Source: Cyclina sinensis (lineage: Eukaryota > Mollusca > Bivalvia > Venerida > Veneridae). Taken from it: DNA of 64,000 bases. The DNA lies in contig JAAONU010000014.1 in assembly GCA_012932295.1 (NCBI GenBank), forward strand, positions 1 to 64,000. The letters are read 5' to 3'. The notes under the pieces were generated by a model. It ran no database searches, was not told the origin of the DNA, and worked only from the letters and a program-made list of their open reading frames with translations. Positions 21,716-36,319 of the stretch are shown piece after piece. Made by a program: the position numbers and the translations under genes. The stretch's first letter is position 1. Every line of letters starts with the position of its first letter.

Positions 21716-24325
21716 TGCACCTTTATTGTACAGGATTTTTTGTTAGTGACAATAGAGCCGAATGTGTGGCATCCGTGTCCTATGGACACATCTCTAGTTC
21801 AGACTGCCTCACAACAATCGTAGCAGCGTCTATTGACAGTCTAAAAATTATGTTGGTCTCCATTAATCCCGATAATGTATTTTATCAAAACCCTATTTAA
21901 TATGTAATTTATTGTTCTCTTCAAATTTAAAGACGATTTTAAAGATACAAAATATTTTATGGTTTATAAAACATGTCCATCTTCGTGATTTTGTTTGTTG
22001 ATGTTCTTAAACACAGTGTTAAAGTCAACAGAAGGAGTTACGGTGTGTCTTGCTTCTTGCATGTCTGCCTTGACAAAAATGCGTCCGCGTGATCTTTTTA
22101 TCTATTCCTATATTTTCTCCTTAATATGAACTTAAATTATAAAGAACTTGTAAGTTGCAGTTTTGAAAATCTATTACATAATGGAAAGCAGTTGTATTCC
22201 ACTGTAACCTTGTGTATCCCTTGTATCCGTTGTGAGGCTGTGTGAAAAAGAATTGTGTTTTTGTGCCATATATGGATCTTTTAGCTGATTTGTCTGCGTG
22301 ACATTGTCAAGGTGATTTGAAAGGCAACCATTTTAGTGTATCTGATTCCAGGTCTGATCTAACTCTATTTTCTTTAAACTTTCCTTGAAACAAAATACGA
22401 AATGAAACAACACACCGTCTATGAACAGAATTGTTCTTGCACAATTTAATTTTCTATAACATTAGTTTAATTGACTGCCGAAAAACTGACTACTTAGTGA
22501 CGTACTTACCAATAATCAAGTTTTTCGAACCTTGCCAAACTTTCAATTGTAACAATGCATGTCAGTGATGCCAAATTGATGACGAAAGTAAAGTGTTTTC
22601 TTTTTTCTGAATTATCAAACAAAATTTTGGTAAATGGAATCTGAGAGCATCAAATTCAGTGTTTGAATTATTTTATATCCCTTTGAACCCATAATACATT
22701 TGCTGCGTCTCTGTGAGGCAGGGAATAACTTGCACGTGTGCAAGAGATCTGTAGTCATCACGTGCAGTTGACCTGTATCATCAGGCGTGTGTCAGGATAC
22801 AAAGTTGAATCAGCGCACTGGAAGCTGCCTTGCATTCACATAGGTACATTAGAGTTTCTAACTTACTGATTATCCGTGCGCGTAAGGTTATGACAGTTGT
22901 AAAAGTTCAGCAGTAAAACTATAGTTTAGGAAAACCCAAATTGTTGAGTGACAACTTTGTTTCTCGAGGGTCACACATTAATGTCAATATTTATGACGTC
23001 ATGGTAAAATAAAATAATGCGTTAAATACGTTTTTGTGTGTTTACGTATAAAACGGGGTCTTTTCAAGTTTAGAATATGATATCTGTTGATGTTTACATT
23101 GAAGCATAAAGGGAATGAGATGAAATGAGCAATATTTAAAATTGCGAAGTTAAAATCATATTCATAAATAATTCAGATTTTGTTAAATAAGAAATGTTGC
23201 TTGAAAATTAATAACTCCACCCCCTAAAATACACAAATAATGGGCACTATAACAAATACCTTAGGTTACCTTACGCCAAAAGTTTAATTTTTACATTAGT
23301 AGATAATTATAAGAAACACTTGTATTTCTCTCTGACTGAAGGTCGTACATATTGTTTGATAACGACAAAACATCGTCTGACGTGACAATGGCACTTGACG
23401 TCATTTTGGGATGTTAAAATTTTGGCATTTTTCAGATTTTCGTCGGGAAATATGCAGTTGACAAATCTATTGACAGTGACCAGTAGTAAATTACTTTAAT
23501 CGAAGATTTCTAAGAAGTATTTGTGTTTCACCTATGCGTGCCTTGAAACTTTTTTCCAGAATATTCCTGAAATTAAGCGGATAGCAACGCAGCTGGTTCC
23601 CAGAATATTTATGGTCTGAAAACTCCTTCAGTTCATTCAATAGGCAATTTTGTGTTGTGAGTTTATACTTAGGCAGATGTAATCTTTATTGCATATTGTA
23701 TCTGCAGCTATGATGTTGCTTTTTGTGTTTGTCTTAACAGGTCAAGATTCCTGTCTTTAAGGTGAGACAAGAACCCTTGGTATCACGAACTTATAATTTA
23801 GATTTTCTATTATTCAAAACAATCTTTACAGAAATATAAGAAAAATGATGATAAATAGATAAAAAGAAATTGTCTTCTACTGTCAACTCTACTTAAAAGA
23901 CATACATTTCTAAAGGACTTTCATGTTGAATAATTTCTACTCCGGTATTCCTCCATTTTTCACAATTAGGGATATCTGCTTTTTAAAGTTTTAAGTGTGG
24001 TTCTGTATGAAAAGGCGTGAAGCAACGTAAATAAAGCGTTCTAGAACAAGTAAAATCGATAATATTGCAAATCTTACTCATTTATTGAGTTTTAAAAAAA
24101 TAAAAAAAATAAGATGAGATATAAATATAATACAAATTGTCGTATTTTGTAAATATTTTGATTAATTTCATAATTAAATTTATTAACAAAAAGTTATTTC
24201 TGACTTGATATATAAAGTGTTGAAATTTAGTTGTCAATATATACCTGCCGATGCTAATTCCCTATAATTTTCCCCAAGGGGATTATGCAAAAATCGGTTA
24301 GGAGTTCGTACTGCGAACAAGTTGT

Positions 24326-24354
24326 TTCCCCTTCTTTTCGGAGAAGGGGAGGAA
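24326..24354. repeat. GC-rich hairpin
   Basis: CCCCTTCT and AGAAGGGG pair around the loop TTTCGG, with GTTTCC and GGAAAC extending the stem past a small bulge. It stands out in AT-rich surroundings. It does not match the histone mRNA stem-loop. Confidence 0.4.
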
Positions 24355-24554
24355 ACCCGTGATGCGTGTATGAGGTCGCACGGTCACGTCGCGTTAGTTT
24401 CGTCCAGTTAAATGAACAAAAATTGATTTATTTAAAAATTTCACTAGTTAAATTAATAATGTCGTTTGCTATCTCTTATAAATGTTTTTAGTTTATTCTG
24501 AATAATGTATCTGGTAATATCCACAACGGCATAAAATAATTTATTCTGCAGGAG

Positions 24555-24722
24555 TCGTCGGTCATGTGGGCAACAGGTACCGACGATATATAAACACAGC
24601 TTGTTAATTTACGCTTGGGTTAGATGCTACTTTTGTTCTAGTTCACTTTTAGATAGCTTTGGATAGTACCAGTTTATCGTTGTTACAGTAAAGTTCTGCT
24701 AGTCAAAGAAGTGACTAATAAA
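24555..24722 (+). promoter_or_regulatory. Possible solo LTR or stray Pol II unit
   Basis: A TATATAAA box at 24587-24594 overlaps an 8-bp inverted repeat (TCGTCGGT at 24555-24562, ACCGACGA at 24579-24586). AATAAA follows at 24717-24722. TATA box and poly(A) signal about 130 bp apart is typical of LTRs, but no TG...CA ends or second copy was found. Confidence 0.25.
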
Positions 24723-26121
24723 GAATCGGTCTGACTAGCGATTTTTTTTTAAATCTAAATTTGAGTCATAAAAATAGCTGAATTTTCTTTAAGTAATCCT
24801 GTTGGTAGAATTTTAATGCATATTGTTCAAGGAATTTACTTGCACAGAGGGTACAAGCCACGAGTGTTTAAATCATACACGCTCGTTATATTTATACAGT
24901 GTCCTTTTTTTCAGTTTGTTATAAAAAATATTTGCGTTGTAATCTGACAGCAAGTATTTCACACAAAACGACGACAAAAATGGCAGCCATATAAAATAAA
25001 GTAGGGGAAACTCCTATATATTAAATTTAGAGAAAAGAAAAATAAAAATAGAATGGTCAACTTACTAGTCCTACTAATAATTTTAATGCAATAATAGATA
25101 ATTTACACACATCAGTAGAAAAAAGCACATTGATTGAACTTTCCTTTTGTTATTCTGCATAAAACTAAAATTTCTTCGCGGCGCTGCTCTAAGTCTGTAA
25201 GTATGTTAATATTCTAGAAGTGATGCAAATGTAATCCTGTCGGCAGAGCATACAAATGTCGGAGAAATGCACATCAACCCCCTGGAGGAAAAACATGTAG
25301 CAGCCATTTTAATTACCTGTGCAAATAAGATAATGATGTTTTCCATACAATTACATATCATGACAACATCTGGAGTGAAAGAAAAACAATTAGTTACGCT
25401 AAATCTAACAGGATAAATTTTATCAGTACGTGGCATATAGCGTGAAAATGCATTTCTTTGTTTAGTTTCTCTAAGACTCTATTAATAATGTACAAGAGGA
25501 TAAAAAAAACGAAAAAAATTCCTATTGAAATAACAAGCATATGATTGCAATAATAATAATAAAAAAACATAGCAAAAAGGAGTGGCAATGGAGGCTCCAT
25601 TTCATAAATTGTGTATGATACTTATACGAGCTCCCTGCGGGGTAAGTATACTATCAAAATTTTATAGGTGTTATCTCCCCTTGCATCCTAGAGTAGCTAT
25701 CAACATTCTGATTCATTCACAAGCTACAAAGAGTTACTAATGAAAGCCACCCGGTGACCCTGTGTAAAAATTTGATTATAACGGAGTGTAGAATTTCAGC
25801 GCCAGGGCTTTGTTTATCGTGCATAAAACAGGCATAAATGTGGATTCGGTTTTTGACTTACTTACTGAACATTTTGGTATAAACTTTGCAGCGGCTTAGG
25901 ATGTTATGCTTTTGCAGATGATTAATAAATTCAAATGATGTGTATCAAAGTGCAGAGCTGTTTTTGCGATATCTTCAGGGATACTATTGTAAGAAGATAA
26001 TTTCTTAGATAACCGGAACATTAAAAGTTTTATGAGAAACTTGTTCTAGATTGGATCAGTTTAGGGTAACAGACGGTTGATTTTACAATTTCATTTTAAG
26101 TGAATTCCTTGGAATTTTAAT

Positions 26122-29100
26122 ATGAGTTCTGATAAACAAACAGACGGGAGTTCGAAGCTGTCTGGGAACGGAAGTTGTTTACGGGCAGGGATTCCGGAGT
26201 CGGACACTGGTGAGAGTGGAGAAGAGTCGGAGCCGACCTATCGACATTACGACAACTTTGAAACAGATGTTTGCCTTACCCAGGACGAAGACGAGGACCC
26301 AGCGGAGCTAAGCTTAGCCGTTGTGAAAGATCTAGGCAAGAACCTGCAACCCGTCGGTAATCTTAAATTAGCTAAAATTAACCCGACGGGTATGGACGGT
26401 AGGGACCTCCTTCAGAAAGACATAAATGGAATTAACCGTGGGTTAAGTAGTGATTCGGACAGTTGTACCGAGACCGAGAGCGAGGTGACCCAAGGTCAAG
26501 GTCAGGCAACAGACGACACCACCACGACAAGCACGTCGGAATCAGAAGAAACACAAATGTGAGCATACTTCTAAATTCTTTCATCTAATACTTCTTTTTG
26601 TTAGAGCTTTCATGCGAAAAAAAGGCGAAAACTATTGTTAGAGTCATTTCTTTCTATATCTGTTTTGCCAAGGGGCCATTTTCTGTTTCAATGCTACATT
26701 CAACTTTTGACCCCCGTTGGGAGCACATAAAACTCCCAGATGTTCTCTTACTGGATTACAGATAACAATCTAAATCACTTTACACTAACCATGGGATACC
26801 TTCGTATTTATATAAGCATGATACTATAAACTTTGATTTACGATAGGTGATTGGTTAATTTGTTTGTTTAAAGGATTTATTACATAAACACTCAAGTGTC
26901 AATAATAACAACACATATAATGTACGATACTACAGTAAATATCAAAATTTCGTTTTCCCTTTTTGTCGAAAGCGAAGCTACATCATAGCTATCAGTTTTT
27001 CACTATTATTTACGTTTCTTTTATTATCTTAATTGCCTATACATGCTGTTATAACAAAAAGTTCACCATACTCCGTCGAGCGTGTGCTGTTCAGTTACAA
27101 TAAAAGTGACAAAATACCCGATATGTGTGCGATAAATCGATTACAGTATTGATAAGGGGATCGCAAACAAAGGGATCACATCGACCCTTAATTTGACACT
27201 TCCCTAATATCCACGTCACATTAAAAGCCAGTATTTTAGGACTAATTAACCATTATTTGTTCAACGTATTGATCAGATTCTGCAGAGTTCGAAAAATTGC
27301 TTTGAATAGTCGCGCAATCTGTGTCTGTAAATTTGTTTGTTTCCTTTGCTCACAAAAGATAATAAAATCTCTATCTGTACACTTTGGACTATCATTTCCT
27401 TCATTCAAGGGTTTTCTTTGCTTAATTGTTATTTTCTGTCATTTCTGAACAATTATATTAACATGACACCTTTCGAAGTCCCACTTGAATGGTCTTTTCA
27501 CTTTGCTTCAGCTGGGTACCAATTAGTAAACGTCCGTCGACCCGACAGATTCAGGATACGACCAGCGACCCTCCACCCAGTGCTACATCGTCTAACGGTA
27601 GTGACCACAGCAGACCTCAGAGTTATATTCATAAAGCCAGTAGCCCACCTCCAGGCGGGGCCGGCAGTTTGTCTTACGTGACGACGCAAATGGAGAGAGA
27701 CAACAGTAGAGCTGGCTCTCACGACGGCGTTCGTCGGGACTCCAGAGATTCATGGCATACACTGCAGTCAAATCTCCAATCGTCCGGAGTTAATAAACGA
27801 GTGTCACCGTCGAAGCAAGTTAGCGTCGGGTTACTTCGCCACGACGAGGCGACGGGCACCATCACCTTGGATATAAGGAATGTTCCCAACGGGGATTCCG
27901 GTGAGTGTTATATGTCATACACATTAACTAGAAAGATTTCAAGGTTTTGCTAAGACTCGTTGATAACGCTAATTCTTTTAACACTTTATCTCGATACTTG
28001 ATTTGATACCAATACAAGCTGATAATTTGCCAAATGCAAAAGGAACTGACTGGAAGAAAATATTGAGTTACAGAGAAAAAATAAAAAGGGATTTTAGTTT
28101 AAATGATGAAAAATAGTCAGCACGGAAGTCAGGTTAGGTTTTTAAGAGAGAGAGAAAGAGAGAGAGACTACATTTCGTCGATGATTGCTGTTCGTGATAA
28201 AAAGAGCAAACTATATGAATTTTTTACTTCGGTAGCCGTTTCCCTACGGGTTCAGCTAATTGCTGTTTATAAGTTTGACTTAGTAATACGCTTTTCAAAA
28301 CGAAGTTTTATTAGTCATGACCATTAGACCACATGTTCTGTTGTTAGAGTTTAATGTCAAAGTTAATGGTTGTCAAGACAACGCCAGTTATTATGGTTCT
28401 CACATACGCGTGGTGTCTGGTCCTCGCTGGATTTTGTTGATTTTTTTATTGTGTGAAAATTATCTTTGCTTTGTTTTAACCCGTATCTGTATATTTTTTT
28501 TCCAATCTGACACGCACACACTTGGCGGGTTATTGAAGGCTGTTCCTCGGACTGCTATACAATATTGTACCGACTACTTTTCCAGTTTTTGTATCGTATC
28601 AAATGCCAAAGTCATTAAATCTAAAAATTCGCATCCAAAACTTTGAGAAAAAGAATTGACGCCGCACGTACAACGACACTTTGTTGTTTCCTTTTCTCCC
28701 TGCAGTAGCATTAGTATACATTAACCCCAATATCAAAGAACAAAATCTCGAGCCAGAATTCTTCAAGATCATGACTGGCTTATCAGTGTTCCGAGAAATG
28801 ATTTTTTTAAAGAAATGAGGTAAAACTCTTGTAATCTCAACATGAAAATGCTGAGCGAGATTTGCAAAATTTCATACAAAAATAAAACATTATCAGTATG
28901 GTTCCAACTTCCAAGTATATAAAACTAAGGAACGCACTTTTAGCAATTGCCGGACACGACCTTCCCGCTTGCTTTAGAACGATCGTCTGTTTTTTTATAT
29001 CTTCAAAAGTATAAATCTTTCTGGTTTTATTTCTGAACACACTATGTTACGAGCACTGCTATTTTTTTTTGCAGTAAGTTCATTAAAAGTAATGTCTTTG

Positions 29101-32100
29101 CAACAGTCACGCAACAATATTACATGGCATTTGTACCAGCTGTCCTGCTGTTTTGTCTAAGAGGTCGTCTTTTAAAAGAGTAGCTCAATAAGCATTTTTT
29201 CATTAAAAACTGCATTTTAACCCTGCGTGAATGCATTTAGTACAACATATTTTACAACCATAATATGGGTTTTAATCAAGTTAAGGTATTACGTTATAGT
29301 GTACAAGTATGTTTCGGCTTTTCATGTAAACAAGAAAGGGCCCCTTGTGGTGAGGGTAAGGAGCACAGATGCTGTACAAGTATATACATAACCCTTTTGC
29401 CGCTAGAAATAAGAGCGCAATCTTGTAATATTTATATCAGTGACACACAGCGCGCACGTGCGTGATCCGTATCTTTACGATTTATTGAAGGTGAATAAAT
29501 TCCAGTAACGTCCTTAAAACTGTTATCACCGGCGTACAGTTTACAAAAAGCGGGTCATTGATTAAACAAGAGATAAAATATAAGTATTTCGTCGGGAGAA
29601 AATTTACAAGGAAACAGTAATGTTCCCCGCCTTGTTTTCATGCTTATAGCAATAACCTAGCTCACACGAAAACGTGTCTATGAGAAGTAAGAAAAGGGAA
29701 AAGAAAAGGAGGAAAATTCAGTAGACAGAATAAAGTGAAAGGAAGAACAGTTAATAGTGTGCGTTCCTTATGTAGACAATTCTCGTGTCTAGTCACAACT
29801 GAAAGTTTCATATATTTATTACATTGCTATCATCACAAAAAATACGGAAAAATAACTTCTGATCAATGCAAAATCTGCATTGTACATCTCTTATGTATAG
29901 ACGTTGGCAAAAGTGTATGTTTCTTGAACAAAACGCAGTTGCTGTCTTTATGCTAAAACCGTTTTCTACAGATTCTTAACAGACACGGGATGTACATGAG
30001 CCGCTGTTCGAATAAAAATATTTTACGGAGAAGATATGAGAAATTCAAAACGGCAATTTCCCCAGAAGCAAAATAATCATTACATCCACTCATATATCAT
30101 AACCTGTTCTTAGATAAGTAAACAGATTGACTAATTATAAATAATGCGAAGCTTTGTGAGATCTGAAAAATCTGTTGGTGGTTTATTAGGCACTTCATGT
30201 TGATGTTTTACAGACCAGGGATTCATCAGTTATTATGGTATGTGTAAATAAAAATGTTTGGTACCTGATAAACAAGTTAGGGCGATTAACCTAAGTTTAT
30301 TTGCTTATAACTGTTGAATGGCCATCACATATTATACATACTGGAAATGTCTTCATGATTTGGCCGGTTCTGTAAAATGAAGTAGAAACTTCATGCAAGA
30401 AAAAAAACCGATATTCCATGAGTAAAAACAAATATTTCAACAAAAACTCTCGATATTTCTGCTCACAACCTCTTCTGTCCCGAAACTATCAAAGATGCTT
30501 GATTCGGATTTAAGATTAAGATTTAATGCTTAACTATTAAACATAGATGTATTTCTCTGGTGCCTTGTTTAGTTATGATTCAAATTGCAGATATCTACAC
30601 CATTTTCGTGAACATCTGTAAGGCAAGGCATTTTATGGCCAACACGTTTGTATTCCGTTCAATATTTTCGGTAGTCGTCCCCACTTTAACTGTTATAGTC
30701 TGTTATACTCTACTCCTTCGCCAGTATCATACCCTGATAATTATAAATAGCACTGATTTCTAAGTCACGTTTACTTTGAATGTGAATGCGACATAATTTC
30801 TTTTATACGCCAGTTTGAAGCTGGGATTCTCAATCTGGGGCGAATTGTTGTCTGTTATATCCAAGACAGTTACAATGGTTACTTCATCAGACATACACAT
30901 GTGTATCTGTGTACAATTCTTAATTGTCTTTTGTCAGTCAAGTGCTTAAGCTCACTTGAGCTCGAAGTAAGGCGCTGTATAACATACCGTTAAATGCACT
31001 AGAAGATAATTCAAAGAATAAACACTGAAAAACACAGATATAGATACATGAGAAACATCAAATTTTTTTCATAGTTAGACTAGGTGAATGAAACAGTGAT
31101 AACGCAAAAAACCAATTCTTTTAAACTGACTAAAGACCGCTGGAAAAGCAGATAATTTTTTATTTCATGTTACACCTCTGGTTATCGACTACATGGTATA
31201 AAGTCCCTCTTAAGATTGTACTTCACAACAAAAATATCTTCATATTTTATGGATCTAAACACCTGTCAGATATTTGATAATTCTTTTGACGTACTGTGTT
31301 GAAAGAAATAGTGTTTTGTTTAAAATGTTATTGCAAATTACCTATTAATCTTGAGCAAAAGGAAAAAGTTGCAGTAGCCAGGATTTTGGCTAATTAAGTC
31401 AAGTAACATGGTTCCATTGCCAATTTAATTCTTATAAAAAGCTATGTTTTGATTATGCGGGCGAGGGACATCGGTTTAAAAAACTTTGACTGGAAGGAGG
31501 GGATAAATCGCATCTATGATCTCGAAATAAAGTAATTTACTAAACTGATAGCACCAGTTTTTGGAGACCTTGTTATCTTTCTGGTTAAGAAGCTTGTCTA
31601 TGCTTCAGTATTTCATGCCATCAGATCCAGGCGAGGACCACGAGTCTTTCATCTAGCCCATTAGCAAGGTAACAAAAAAGCAACAGATGCAATAGACCAG
31701 CCAGTTATGAAAAATGTTTTTTTCTATCTTATTAATCATTTGGTCGAATAATAGGCACGGCCTTGAGGGTACCGAATTTCAGTAGGAGCAACAAATATAA
31801 AGCAAATAGGCTGCAAAACGGTATATCTTTTTTGAAAATCTTTTTACATTCAAATGTCTTATATTCTATGCAGCTGATAGAGAAGTTAACATGTCTGCAA
31901 CAAAAACCAAGGCTGTATGCACCTAAAAGTAACTAAATAGCTTCGTCTTATCTCTGTTTGAACTCAGAGATTCTCAGATGACTAGCTTATTCAAGTTGAT
32001 TTTTTCCATGTATCTTTTTGTACCCTAGTTATCGTAATTATAGGCTGTAAAGATTATAGGGTAGAAACTCGTGCGATCTCACAGCCAAATCAAAATATGT

Positions 32101-35100
32101 GTTCTGTTCAACACTCTGGAAAGTGTCGAGAAAACAAAGAAGATATTAAATAAATTGTCTAATATGGCTATTGAAATAGGAAAGGAATTTTTACAAGGTA
32201 AAGAAAAATAAGTGTTATTACGAAAAGACGATGTTCTTATTTGTTAAAACTATTTTGAAATTTGGTCGTAATTCCACAGGTGGAAAAATTAAAAGGTTAC
32301 TGGCAATATCTTATACCTTAATGAATGTTTAAATTTCCAGAAATGAGTTTGACGTTTATATTTTCTGAAGGAATATTAAACCAATAAATTATACATTTAT
32401 ACATTTTGCATGTACCAATGCATGTATCAAGTAAATCTGTAAAATCAAGGATGCTGAAACCATAGAGGTAGCAAATTAATTAGGGACAGCATGCGTTCTT
32501 CACTTGAACATTATGGCAGTTAATGCAGTGACTATTCAATTTAATGCTTGCATTACAATTTGCTGAGTTGACTTTTTCAGGTTTAGGACACGAGGATGGA
32601 CAGTATACGCCAAGTGATGATACGTTCAATACAGGTGGGGCTAACGCGTCCATGTTGAAGGGAAGGCAAGCACGAGCTGGTGGACAGAGGCTGGGGTTAA
32701 ACATGAGGTATGCTCAATATTGACATTATTTGAATTATCAGTATTATTTCTGTTATAGGTTTGAATCAGTAAATCGATTGACGCCTTTACCTTAAAGCCC
32801 ATTTTTACATTAAGTAATTTCAGAATTTGTAAAGGCTTCATTATGTTACCTTTTTCAGACTTTTTTCTTGTTTTTAAAGTCTCATAAAGAATCATTTGAC
32901 CCCGAACTGGGATCGCAATAACAAAGATACTAAAGCAATGATCTATACATTCCAGGTTCACGGAATGTGTTTGTGTAGTGTGCAGCGGTCTTTACATGTT
33001 ATTTGTTGTTGTGGTTGGTCTTATCTTGCCCATAGCTGAAGTCTTTGTTACCAAGCCCTATCCAGCACTGTTTGAGGTACGCTGAGTTCACAATCTATTT
33101 AACCAAACTTTACACAACATTTAAATTCAGTACTTTTCCTATTATGGATATCACGTGTTAGCATAAATAAAATGCATATAGTTTATGTTGAAAATTGGTA
33201 AAAAAACCAAAAACAAACAAACAAAAAAAAACCAAAACAAAAACAAAACAAAAAAAAACAACATTTTCAGCCATCCTCTCCAACTCTCCAAAGATGTTTG
33301 GCCCGTAATTACTTTCATTTATTTCTTTAAGAAACTTCTGCATTTGTAAGTGTATCTTCAGAGCAAAACAATTGCCTTCGAGTCAGACTTAACTTAAATC
33401 AGACACTTGGAAAATCTTTTTTTTTCTCTTGCTTTTGTAATAATAGTAGGAATACAATATCTGTTTTACCTACATCATGCCCGATCACATTTATCGTTAG
33501 GTAAGTTAATAGTCCAACAAAATGTAAGACTATTATTTTTAACACTGAAAGATACAGACATGAGAAAGTAATATTAACAATTATTCTAAGGTTGCCTTAG
33601 TCAAATAAAAATATTTGTCTTGTTTCAGGGATTCTATATATATCTCTACGTGATGAGCATTGCCTTCTTAGTCTACGCATATTCTTACCTACTAAGGATC
33701 CGGACATTTTCGGTTGGCCGTCGGGGTCGTACAATTGTGTCGTCTGTACCAGTCCAGAATAGGAAGAGGACCGCATGCTTTGATGACGACATGACAGAGC
33801 AAACAGGAAGTTTCTACCTGCGTCTTGGAGCTGTAGGTAAGACATGAATCATTATATTTTACACTTGAACGTCGATTCGAACCATGTTAGCTTTATTTCT
33901 TCTGTTTGATTACAAAACATAGAACCATCTCTGCCACGTAGATTTAGGTCGACTGTTTCAAATAAAACATGTAATTGTTTGTCATCGTGTTGGCATTTTA
34001 GACCCATTTACATCCCACAACAACATGAAGTTTAACCATACTTTTTAAAAAAAATAATCTTACACTTCTTGTGTACTAGGTGTCTGTGTTGATTTTTGCA
34101 GGCTTTGGAATCGGTAGTATGATTAAAAGCGGTCTTCACTTCGGAGAGTATTTTGAGATGACGTCATCCCCAAACTGCGCACATGTCTTGCTCGGAATAC
34201 GACCAGTACTACACTTGTGCTTTACATTCATTCAACTTTACTTTGTCTTTCTGAACTCCAAGGTGAGTCAAACGAACACTTCCATAAAATTTTTTCTTAG
34301 CTTTTCTCTTTCTCTTAATATTCCAACCGAAAATGTCACCCTTCAAGCCTGGAATTTTACCCATGAAAATTATGGTGGAATTTGTATATCTGTAAGACTG
34401 TCACCTGGAAGAATCTGAAATATGGCTTTCTTTTAGGTGCAGTTTATTAAGAAATGATGTACATTGTCCTTTGATTATTTTAAGGAGCATGTTGACTGTA
34501 CATAAATACAATAATGATGAAAAGTTACACGTATATTTTAGATGCTGATACATAGGTACAGATACTTGTCAAGAATTGGATTGATGCATATGATAGCAAC
34601 CAATATAGCTGTATGGTTTGAAGACATTGTCAGAGAAACTATCAGAGAACTTGGAAGGACCTCATCTGCGACTGACGCTGACAACTCGTCTTCTCTGAGT
34701 TGTGAGTATTGAACGAATCAGTATCTAGTTTCTAATTTCTCTCTAAGATCCATAAAGCCCCTATATGCATTTGTGTCATTAAACCCTCGAAACATGTGCT
34801 TCAGTTCGTAAATTCTTCCCTCAAGGCTGAACACTTTAAAATAGGTACTATCCGGTAGACATTTGCATTTCTCTTGTAACATGGCTAGGTCTTAAATACT
34901 TAAATAAAAAGTTTGTTGACATCGACTTTTAGAAACACGTACATAAACTATTCATATATGCAGATTCGTTCTCATATTCGTTTTGAGCTCTGCGTACATA
35001 ACAAACACCATTTTTTATAATTTCAGCGAGCAGTTTGAGACTCGTGGAACAGTATGAAAAGTATGGTTTCCCTCACTGCCAAGGTGATTCTCTGATGGGA

Positions 35101-36319
35101 GAGGTCGTGGAAATGTCTAGCCCCTTCCTGTACCCCTGCAGCATACTCTACAGCATTATATGTGCTAGTAGGTTTCTTTTAAAAATTCGTAAGAAAACTT
35201 TAATTTGAAATAACTGAACATACAAAATTTAGTTTCTGTGTGTAAAGTGCAGTTATTAAATCATTTGGTGGCTTATAAAATCAAAATTTACAATGTATAG
35301 TCAAAATATATTGGTCCGTAAAGAGGATTGCAAGTTCGCCTTTCAAAGTCTCTGTCGTAGGCAATATATTTCAAATATTCGAGAATTGTCCAAACTGAAA
35401 AAAGATGTGTGCAGCTTTGATTGAAAGTAGATTTTAATCACAAAATCAGTTTACAGAAATTCATGGTTTGTGTATATAAGATACAATAGATACCGTTCTG
35501 CACTGAAGTTACACAAGTTTTATTCATTTATTATTTTTATTTGTAGGTATTTTGTTCGTGATGTGGCTTAATCTTAGCAAAAAAGACCCGAAGGATGCTC
35601 GACAGTCGGTAGAACCAGTGCCTAAGGAACGCTCGAATGTAGACTGTTCGAGTTCAAGTAGAGGCTTGTTTCTTGGTATCATAATATTTGTGGCGGCGGT
35701 TATTATTCTAATAACATTTTTCGTTCTTGCGCGAACGGACGAATTCATGAATACAGCTGTTCGTCTAGACCATTTGGGAGATGTTGCAATATTTGTCATC
35801 ACAACCATTTCACTGATTCTGGCATTTCATCGGACGCATGGACTGCGCTACACAGAGCATGACGACGGTCCTGGTTTTGAAGACGCTTTGTTAGTAATAT
35901 CTTTGCTGGGGGTATATATTTTATGTGTAACGAACATTATTGCAGGTGCTCTAACGGACATTGAACATTACGGGCATTTGATTATACTGTCAAATTGTCT
36001 GCGATGTGTGCAGGCGACAGTCCAGACACTATATTTACTGAACACTATGAGGAAACGAGTCTGGAAACGAGAGCAGGAGGAAGCCAAAACTGGGCGGGAA
36101 TTTGTAACTTTCTTGCTTATTTGTAACTTTGCGTTATGGGGAATGAACATTTTTGAAGTTCAAAGATCGGAAGCTAATCCAGTTCAAGCAAATTTTTATG
36201 GCAGCGTTGCGTGGAATATCATAACACATGTGTCTGTACCACTTGCAATCTTCTACAGATTTCATTCGACTGTTTGTCTTGCGAATATCTGGAAACATGC
36301 CTGGAAGTTCAGATCTTAG
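26122..36319 (+). CDS. OTOP: Otopetrin-family proton channel (9 exons)
   Basis: Exons are 26122-26558, 27512-27900, 32581-32707, 32956-33076, 33629-33836, 34102-34262, 34542-34701, 35027-35167 and 35547-36319. All are GT-AG and in phase, giving 838 aa. Residues 1 to about 318 are acidic and Ser/Thr-rich, without membrane segments. The rest has 12 hydrophobic segments, the otopetrin count: two in the region of exons 4-5, two in exon 6, one in exon 7, one over exons 8-9, six in exon 9. Signature stretches are IGLMHMIATN (exon 7) and VTFLLICNFALWGMN plus VPLAIFYRFHSTVCLANIWK at the C-terminus, a hallmark of the family. Otopetrins are proton-selective channels of the plasma membrane, acting in acid sensing and in biomineralising cells. 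Which invertebrate subfamily this is cannot be told by eye. Intron 2 is long (4.7 kb). Exon 2 has two in-frame acceptors. Confidence 0.93.
27901..32580 (+). other. Otopetrin intron 2 (4.7 kb), no nested gene seen
   Basis: The intron has good donor and acceptor sequences. Inside are a short GA microsatellite (28146-28167) and AT-rich DNA. Several short open frames occur, none recognisable. Confidence 0.6.

Larger units (their letters stand above)
21716..26121. other. Long intergenic stretch upstream of the otopetrin gene
   Basis: No coding exon could be supported. A possible LTR-like promoter unit (24555-24722) and a hairpin (24326-24354) are described separately. A non-coding 5' exon of the otopetrin gene could lie here but cannot be seen without transcripts. 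Confidence 0.4.

Noticed and set aside
34432..34462. A microexon reading VQFIKK between otopetrin exons 6 and 7, with a non-GT donor
   Set aside because: Starting exon 7 at 34542 (after TATATTTTAG) keeps phase and gives MLIHRYRYLSRIG, which aligns in length with vertebrate otopetrins, so no microexon or odd splice site is needed.
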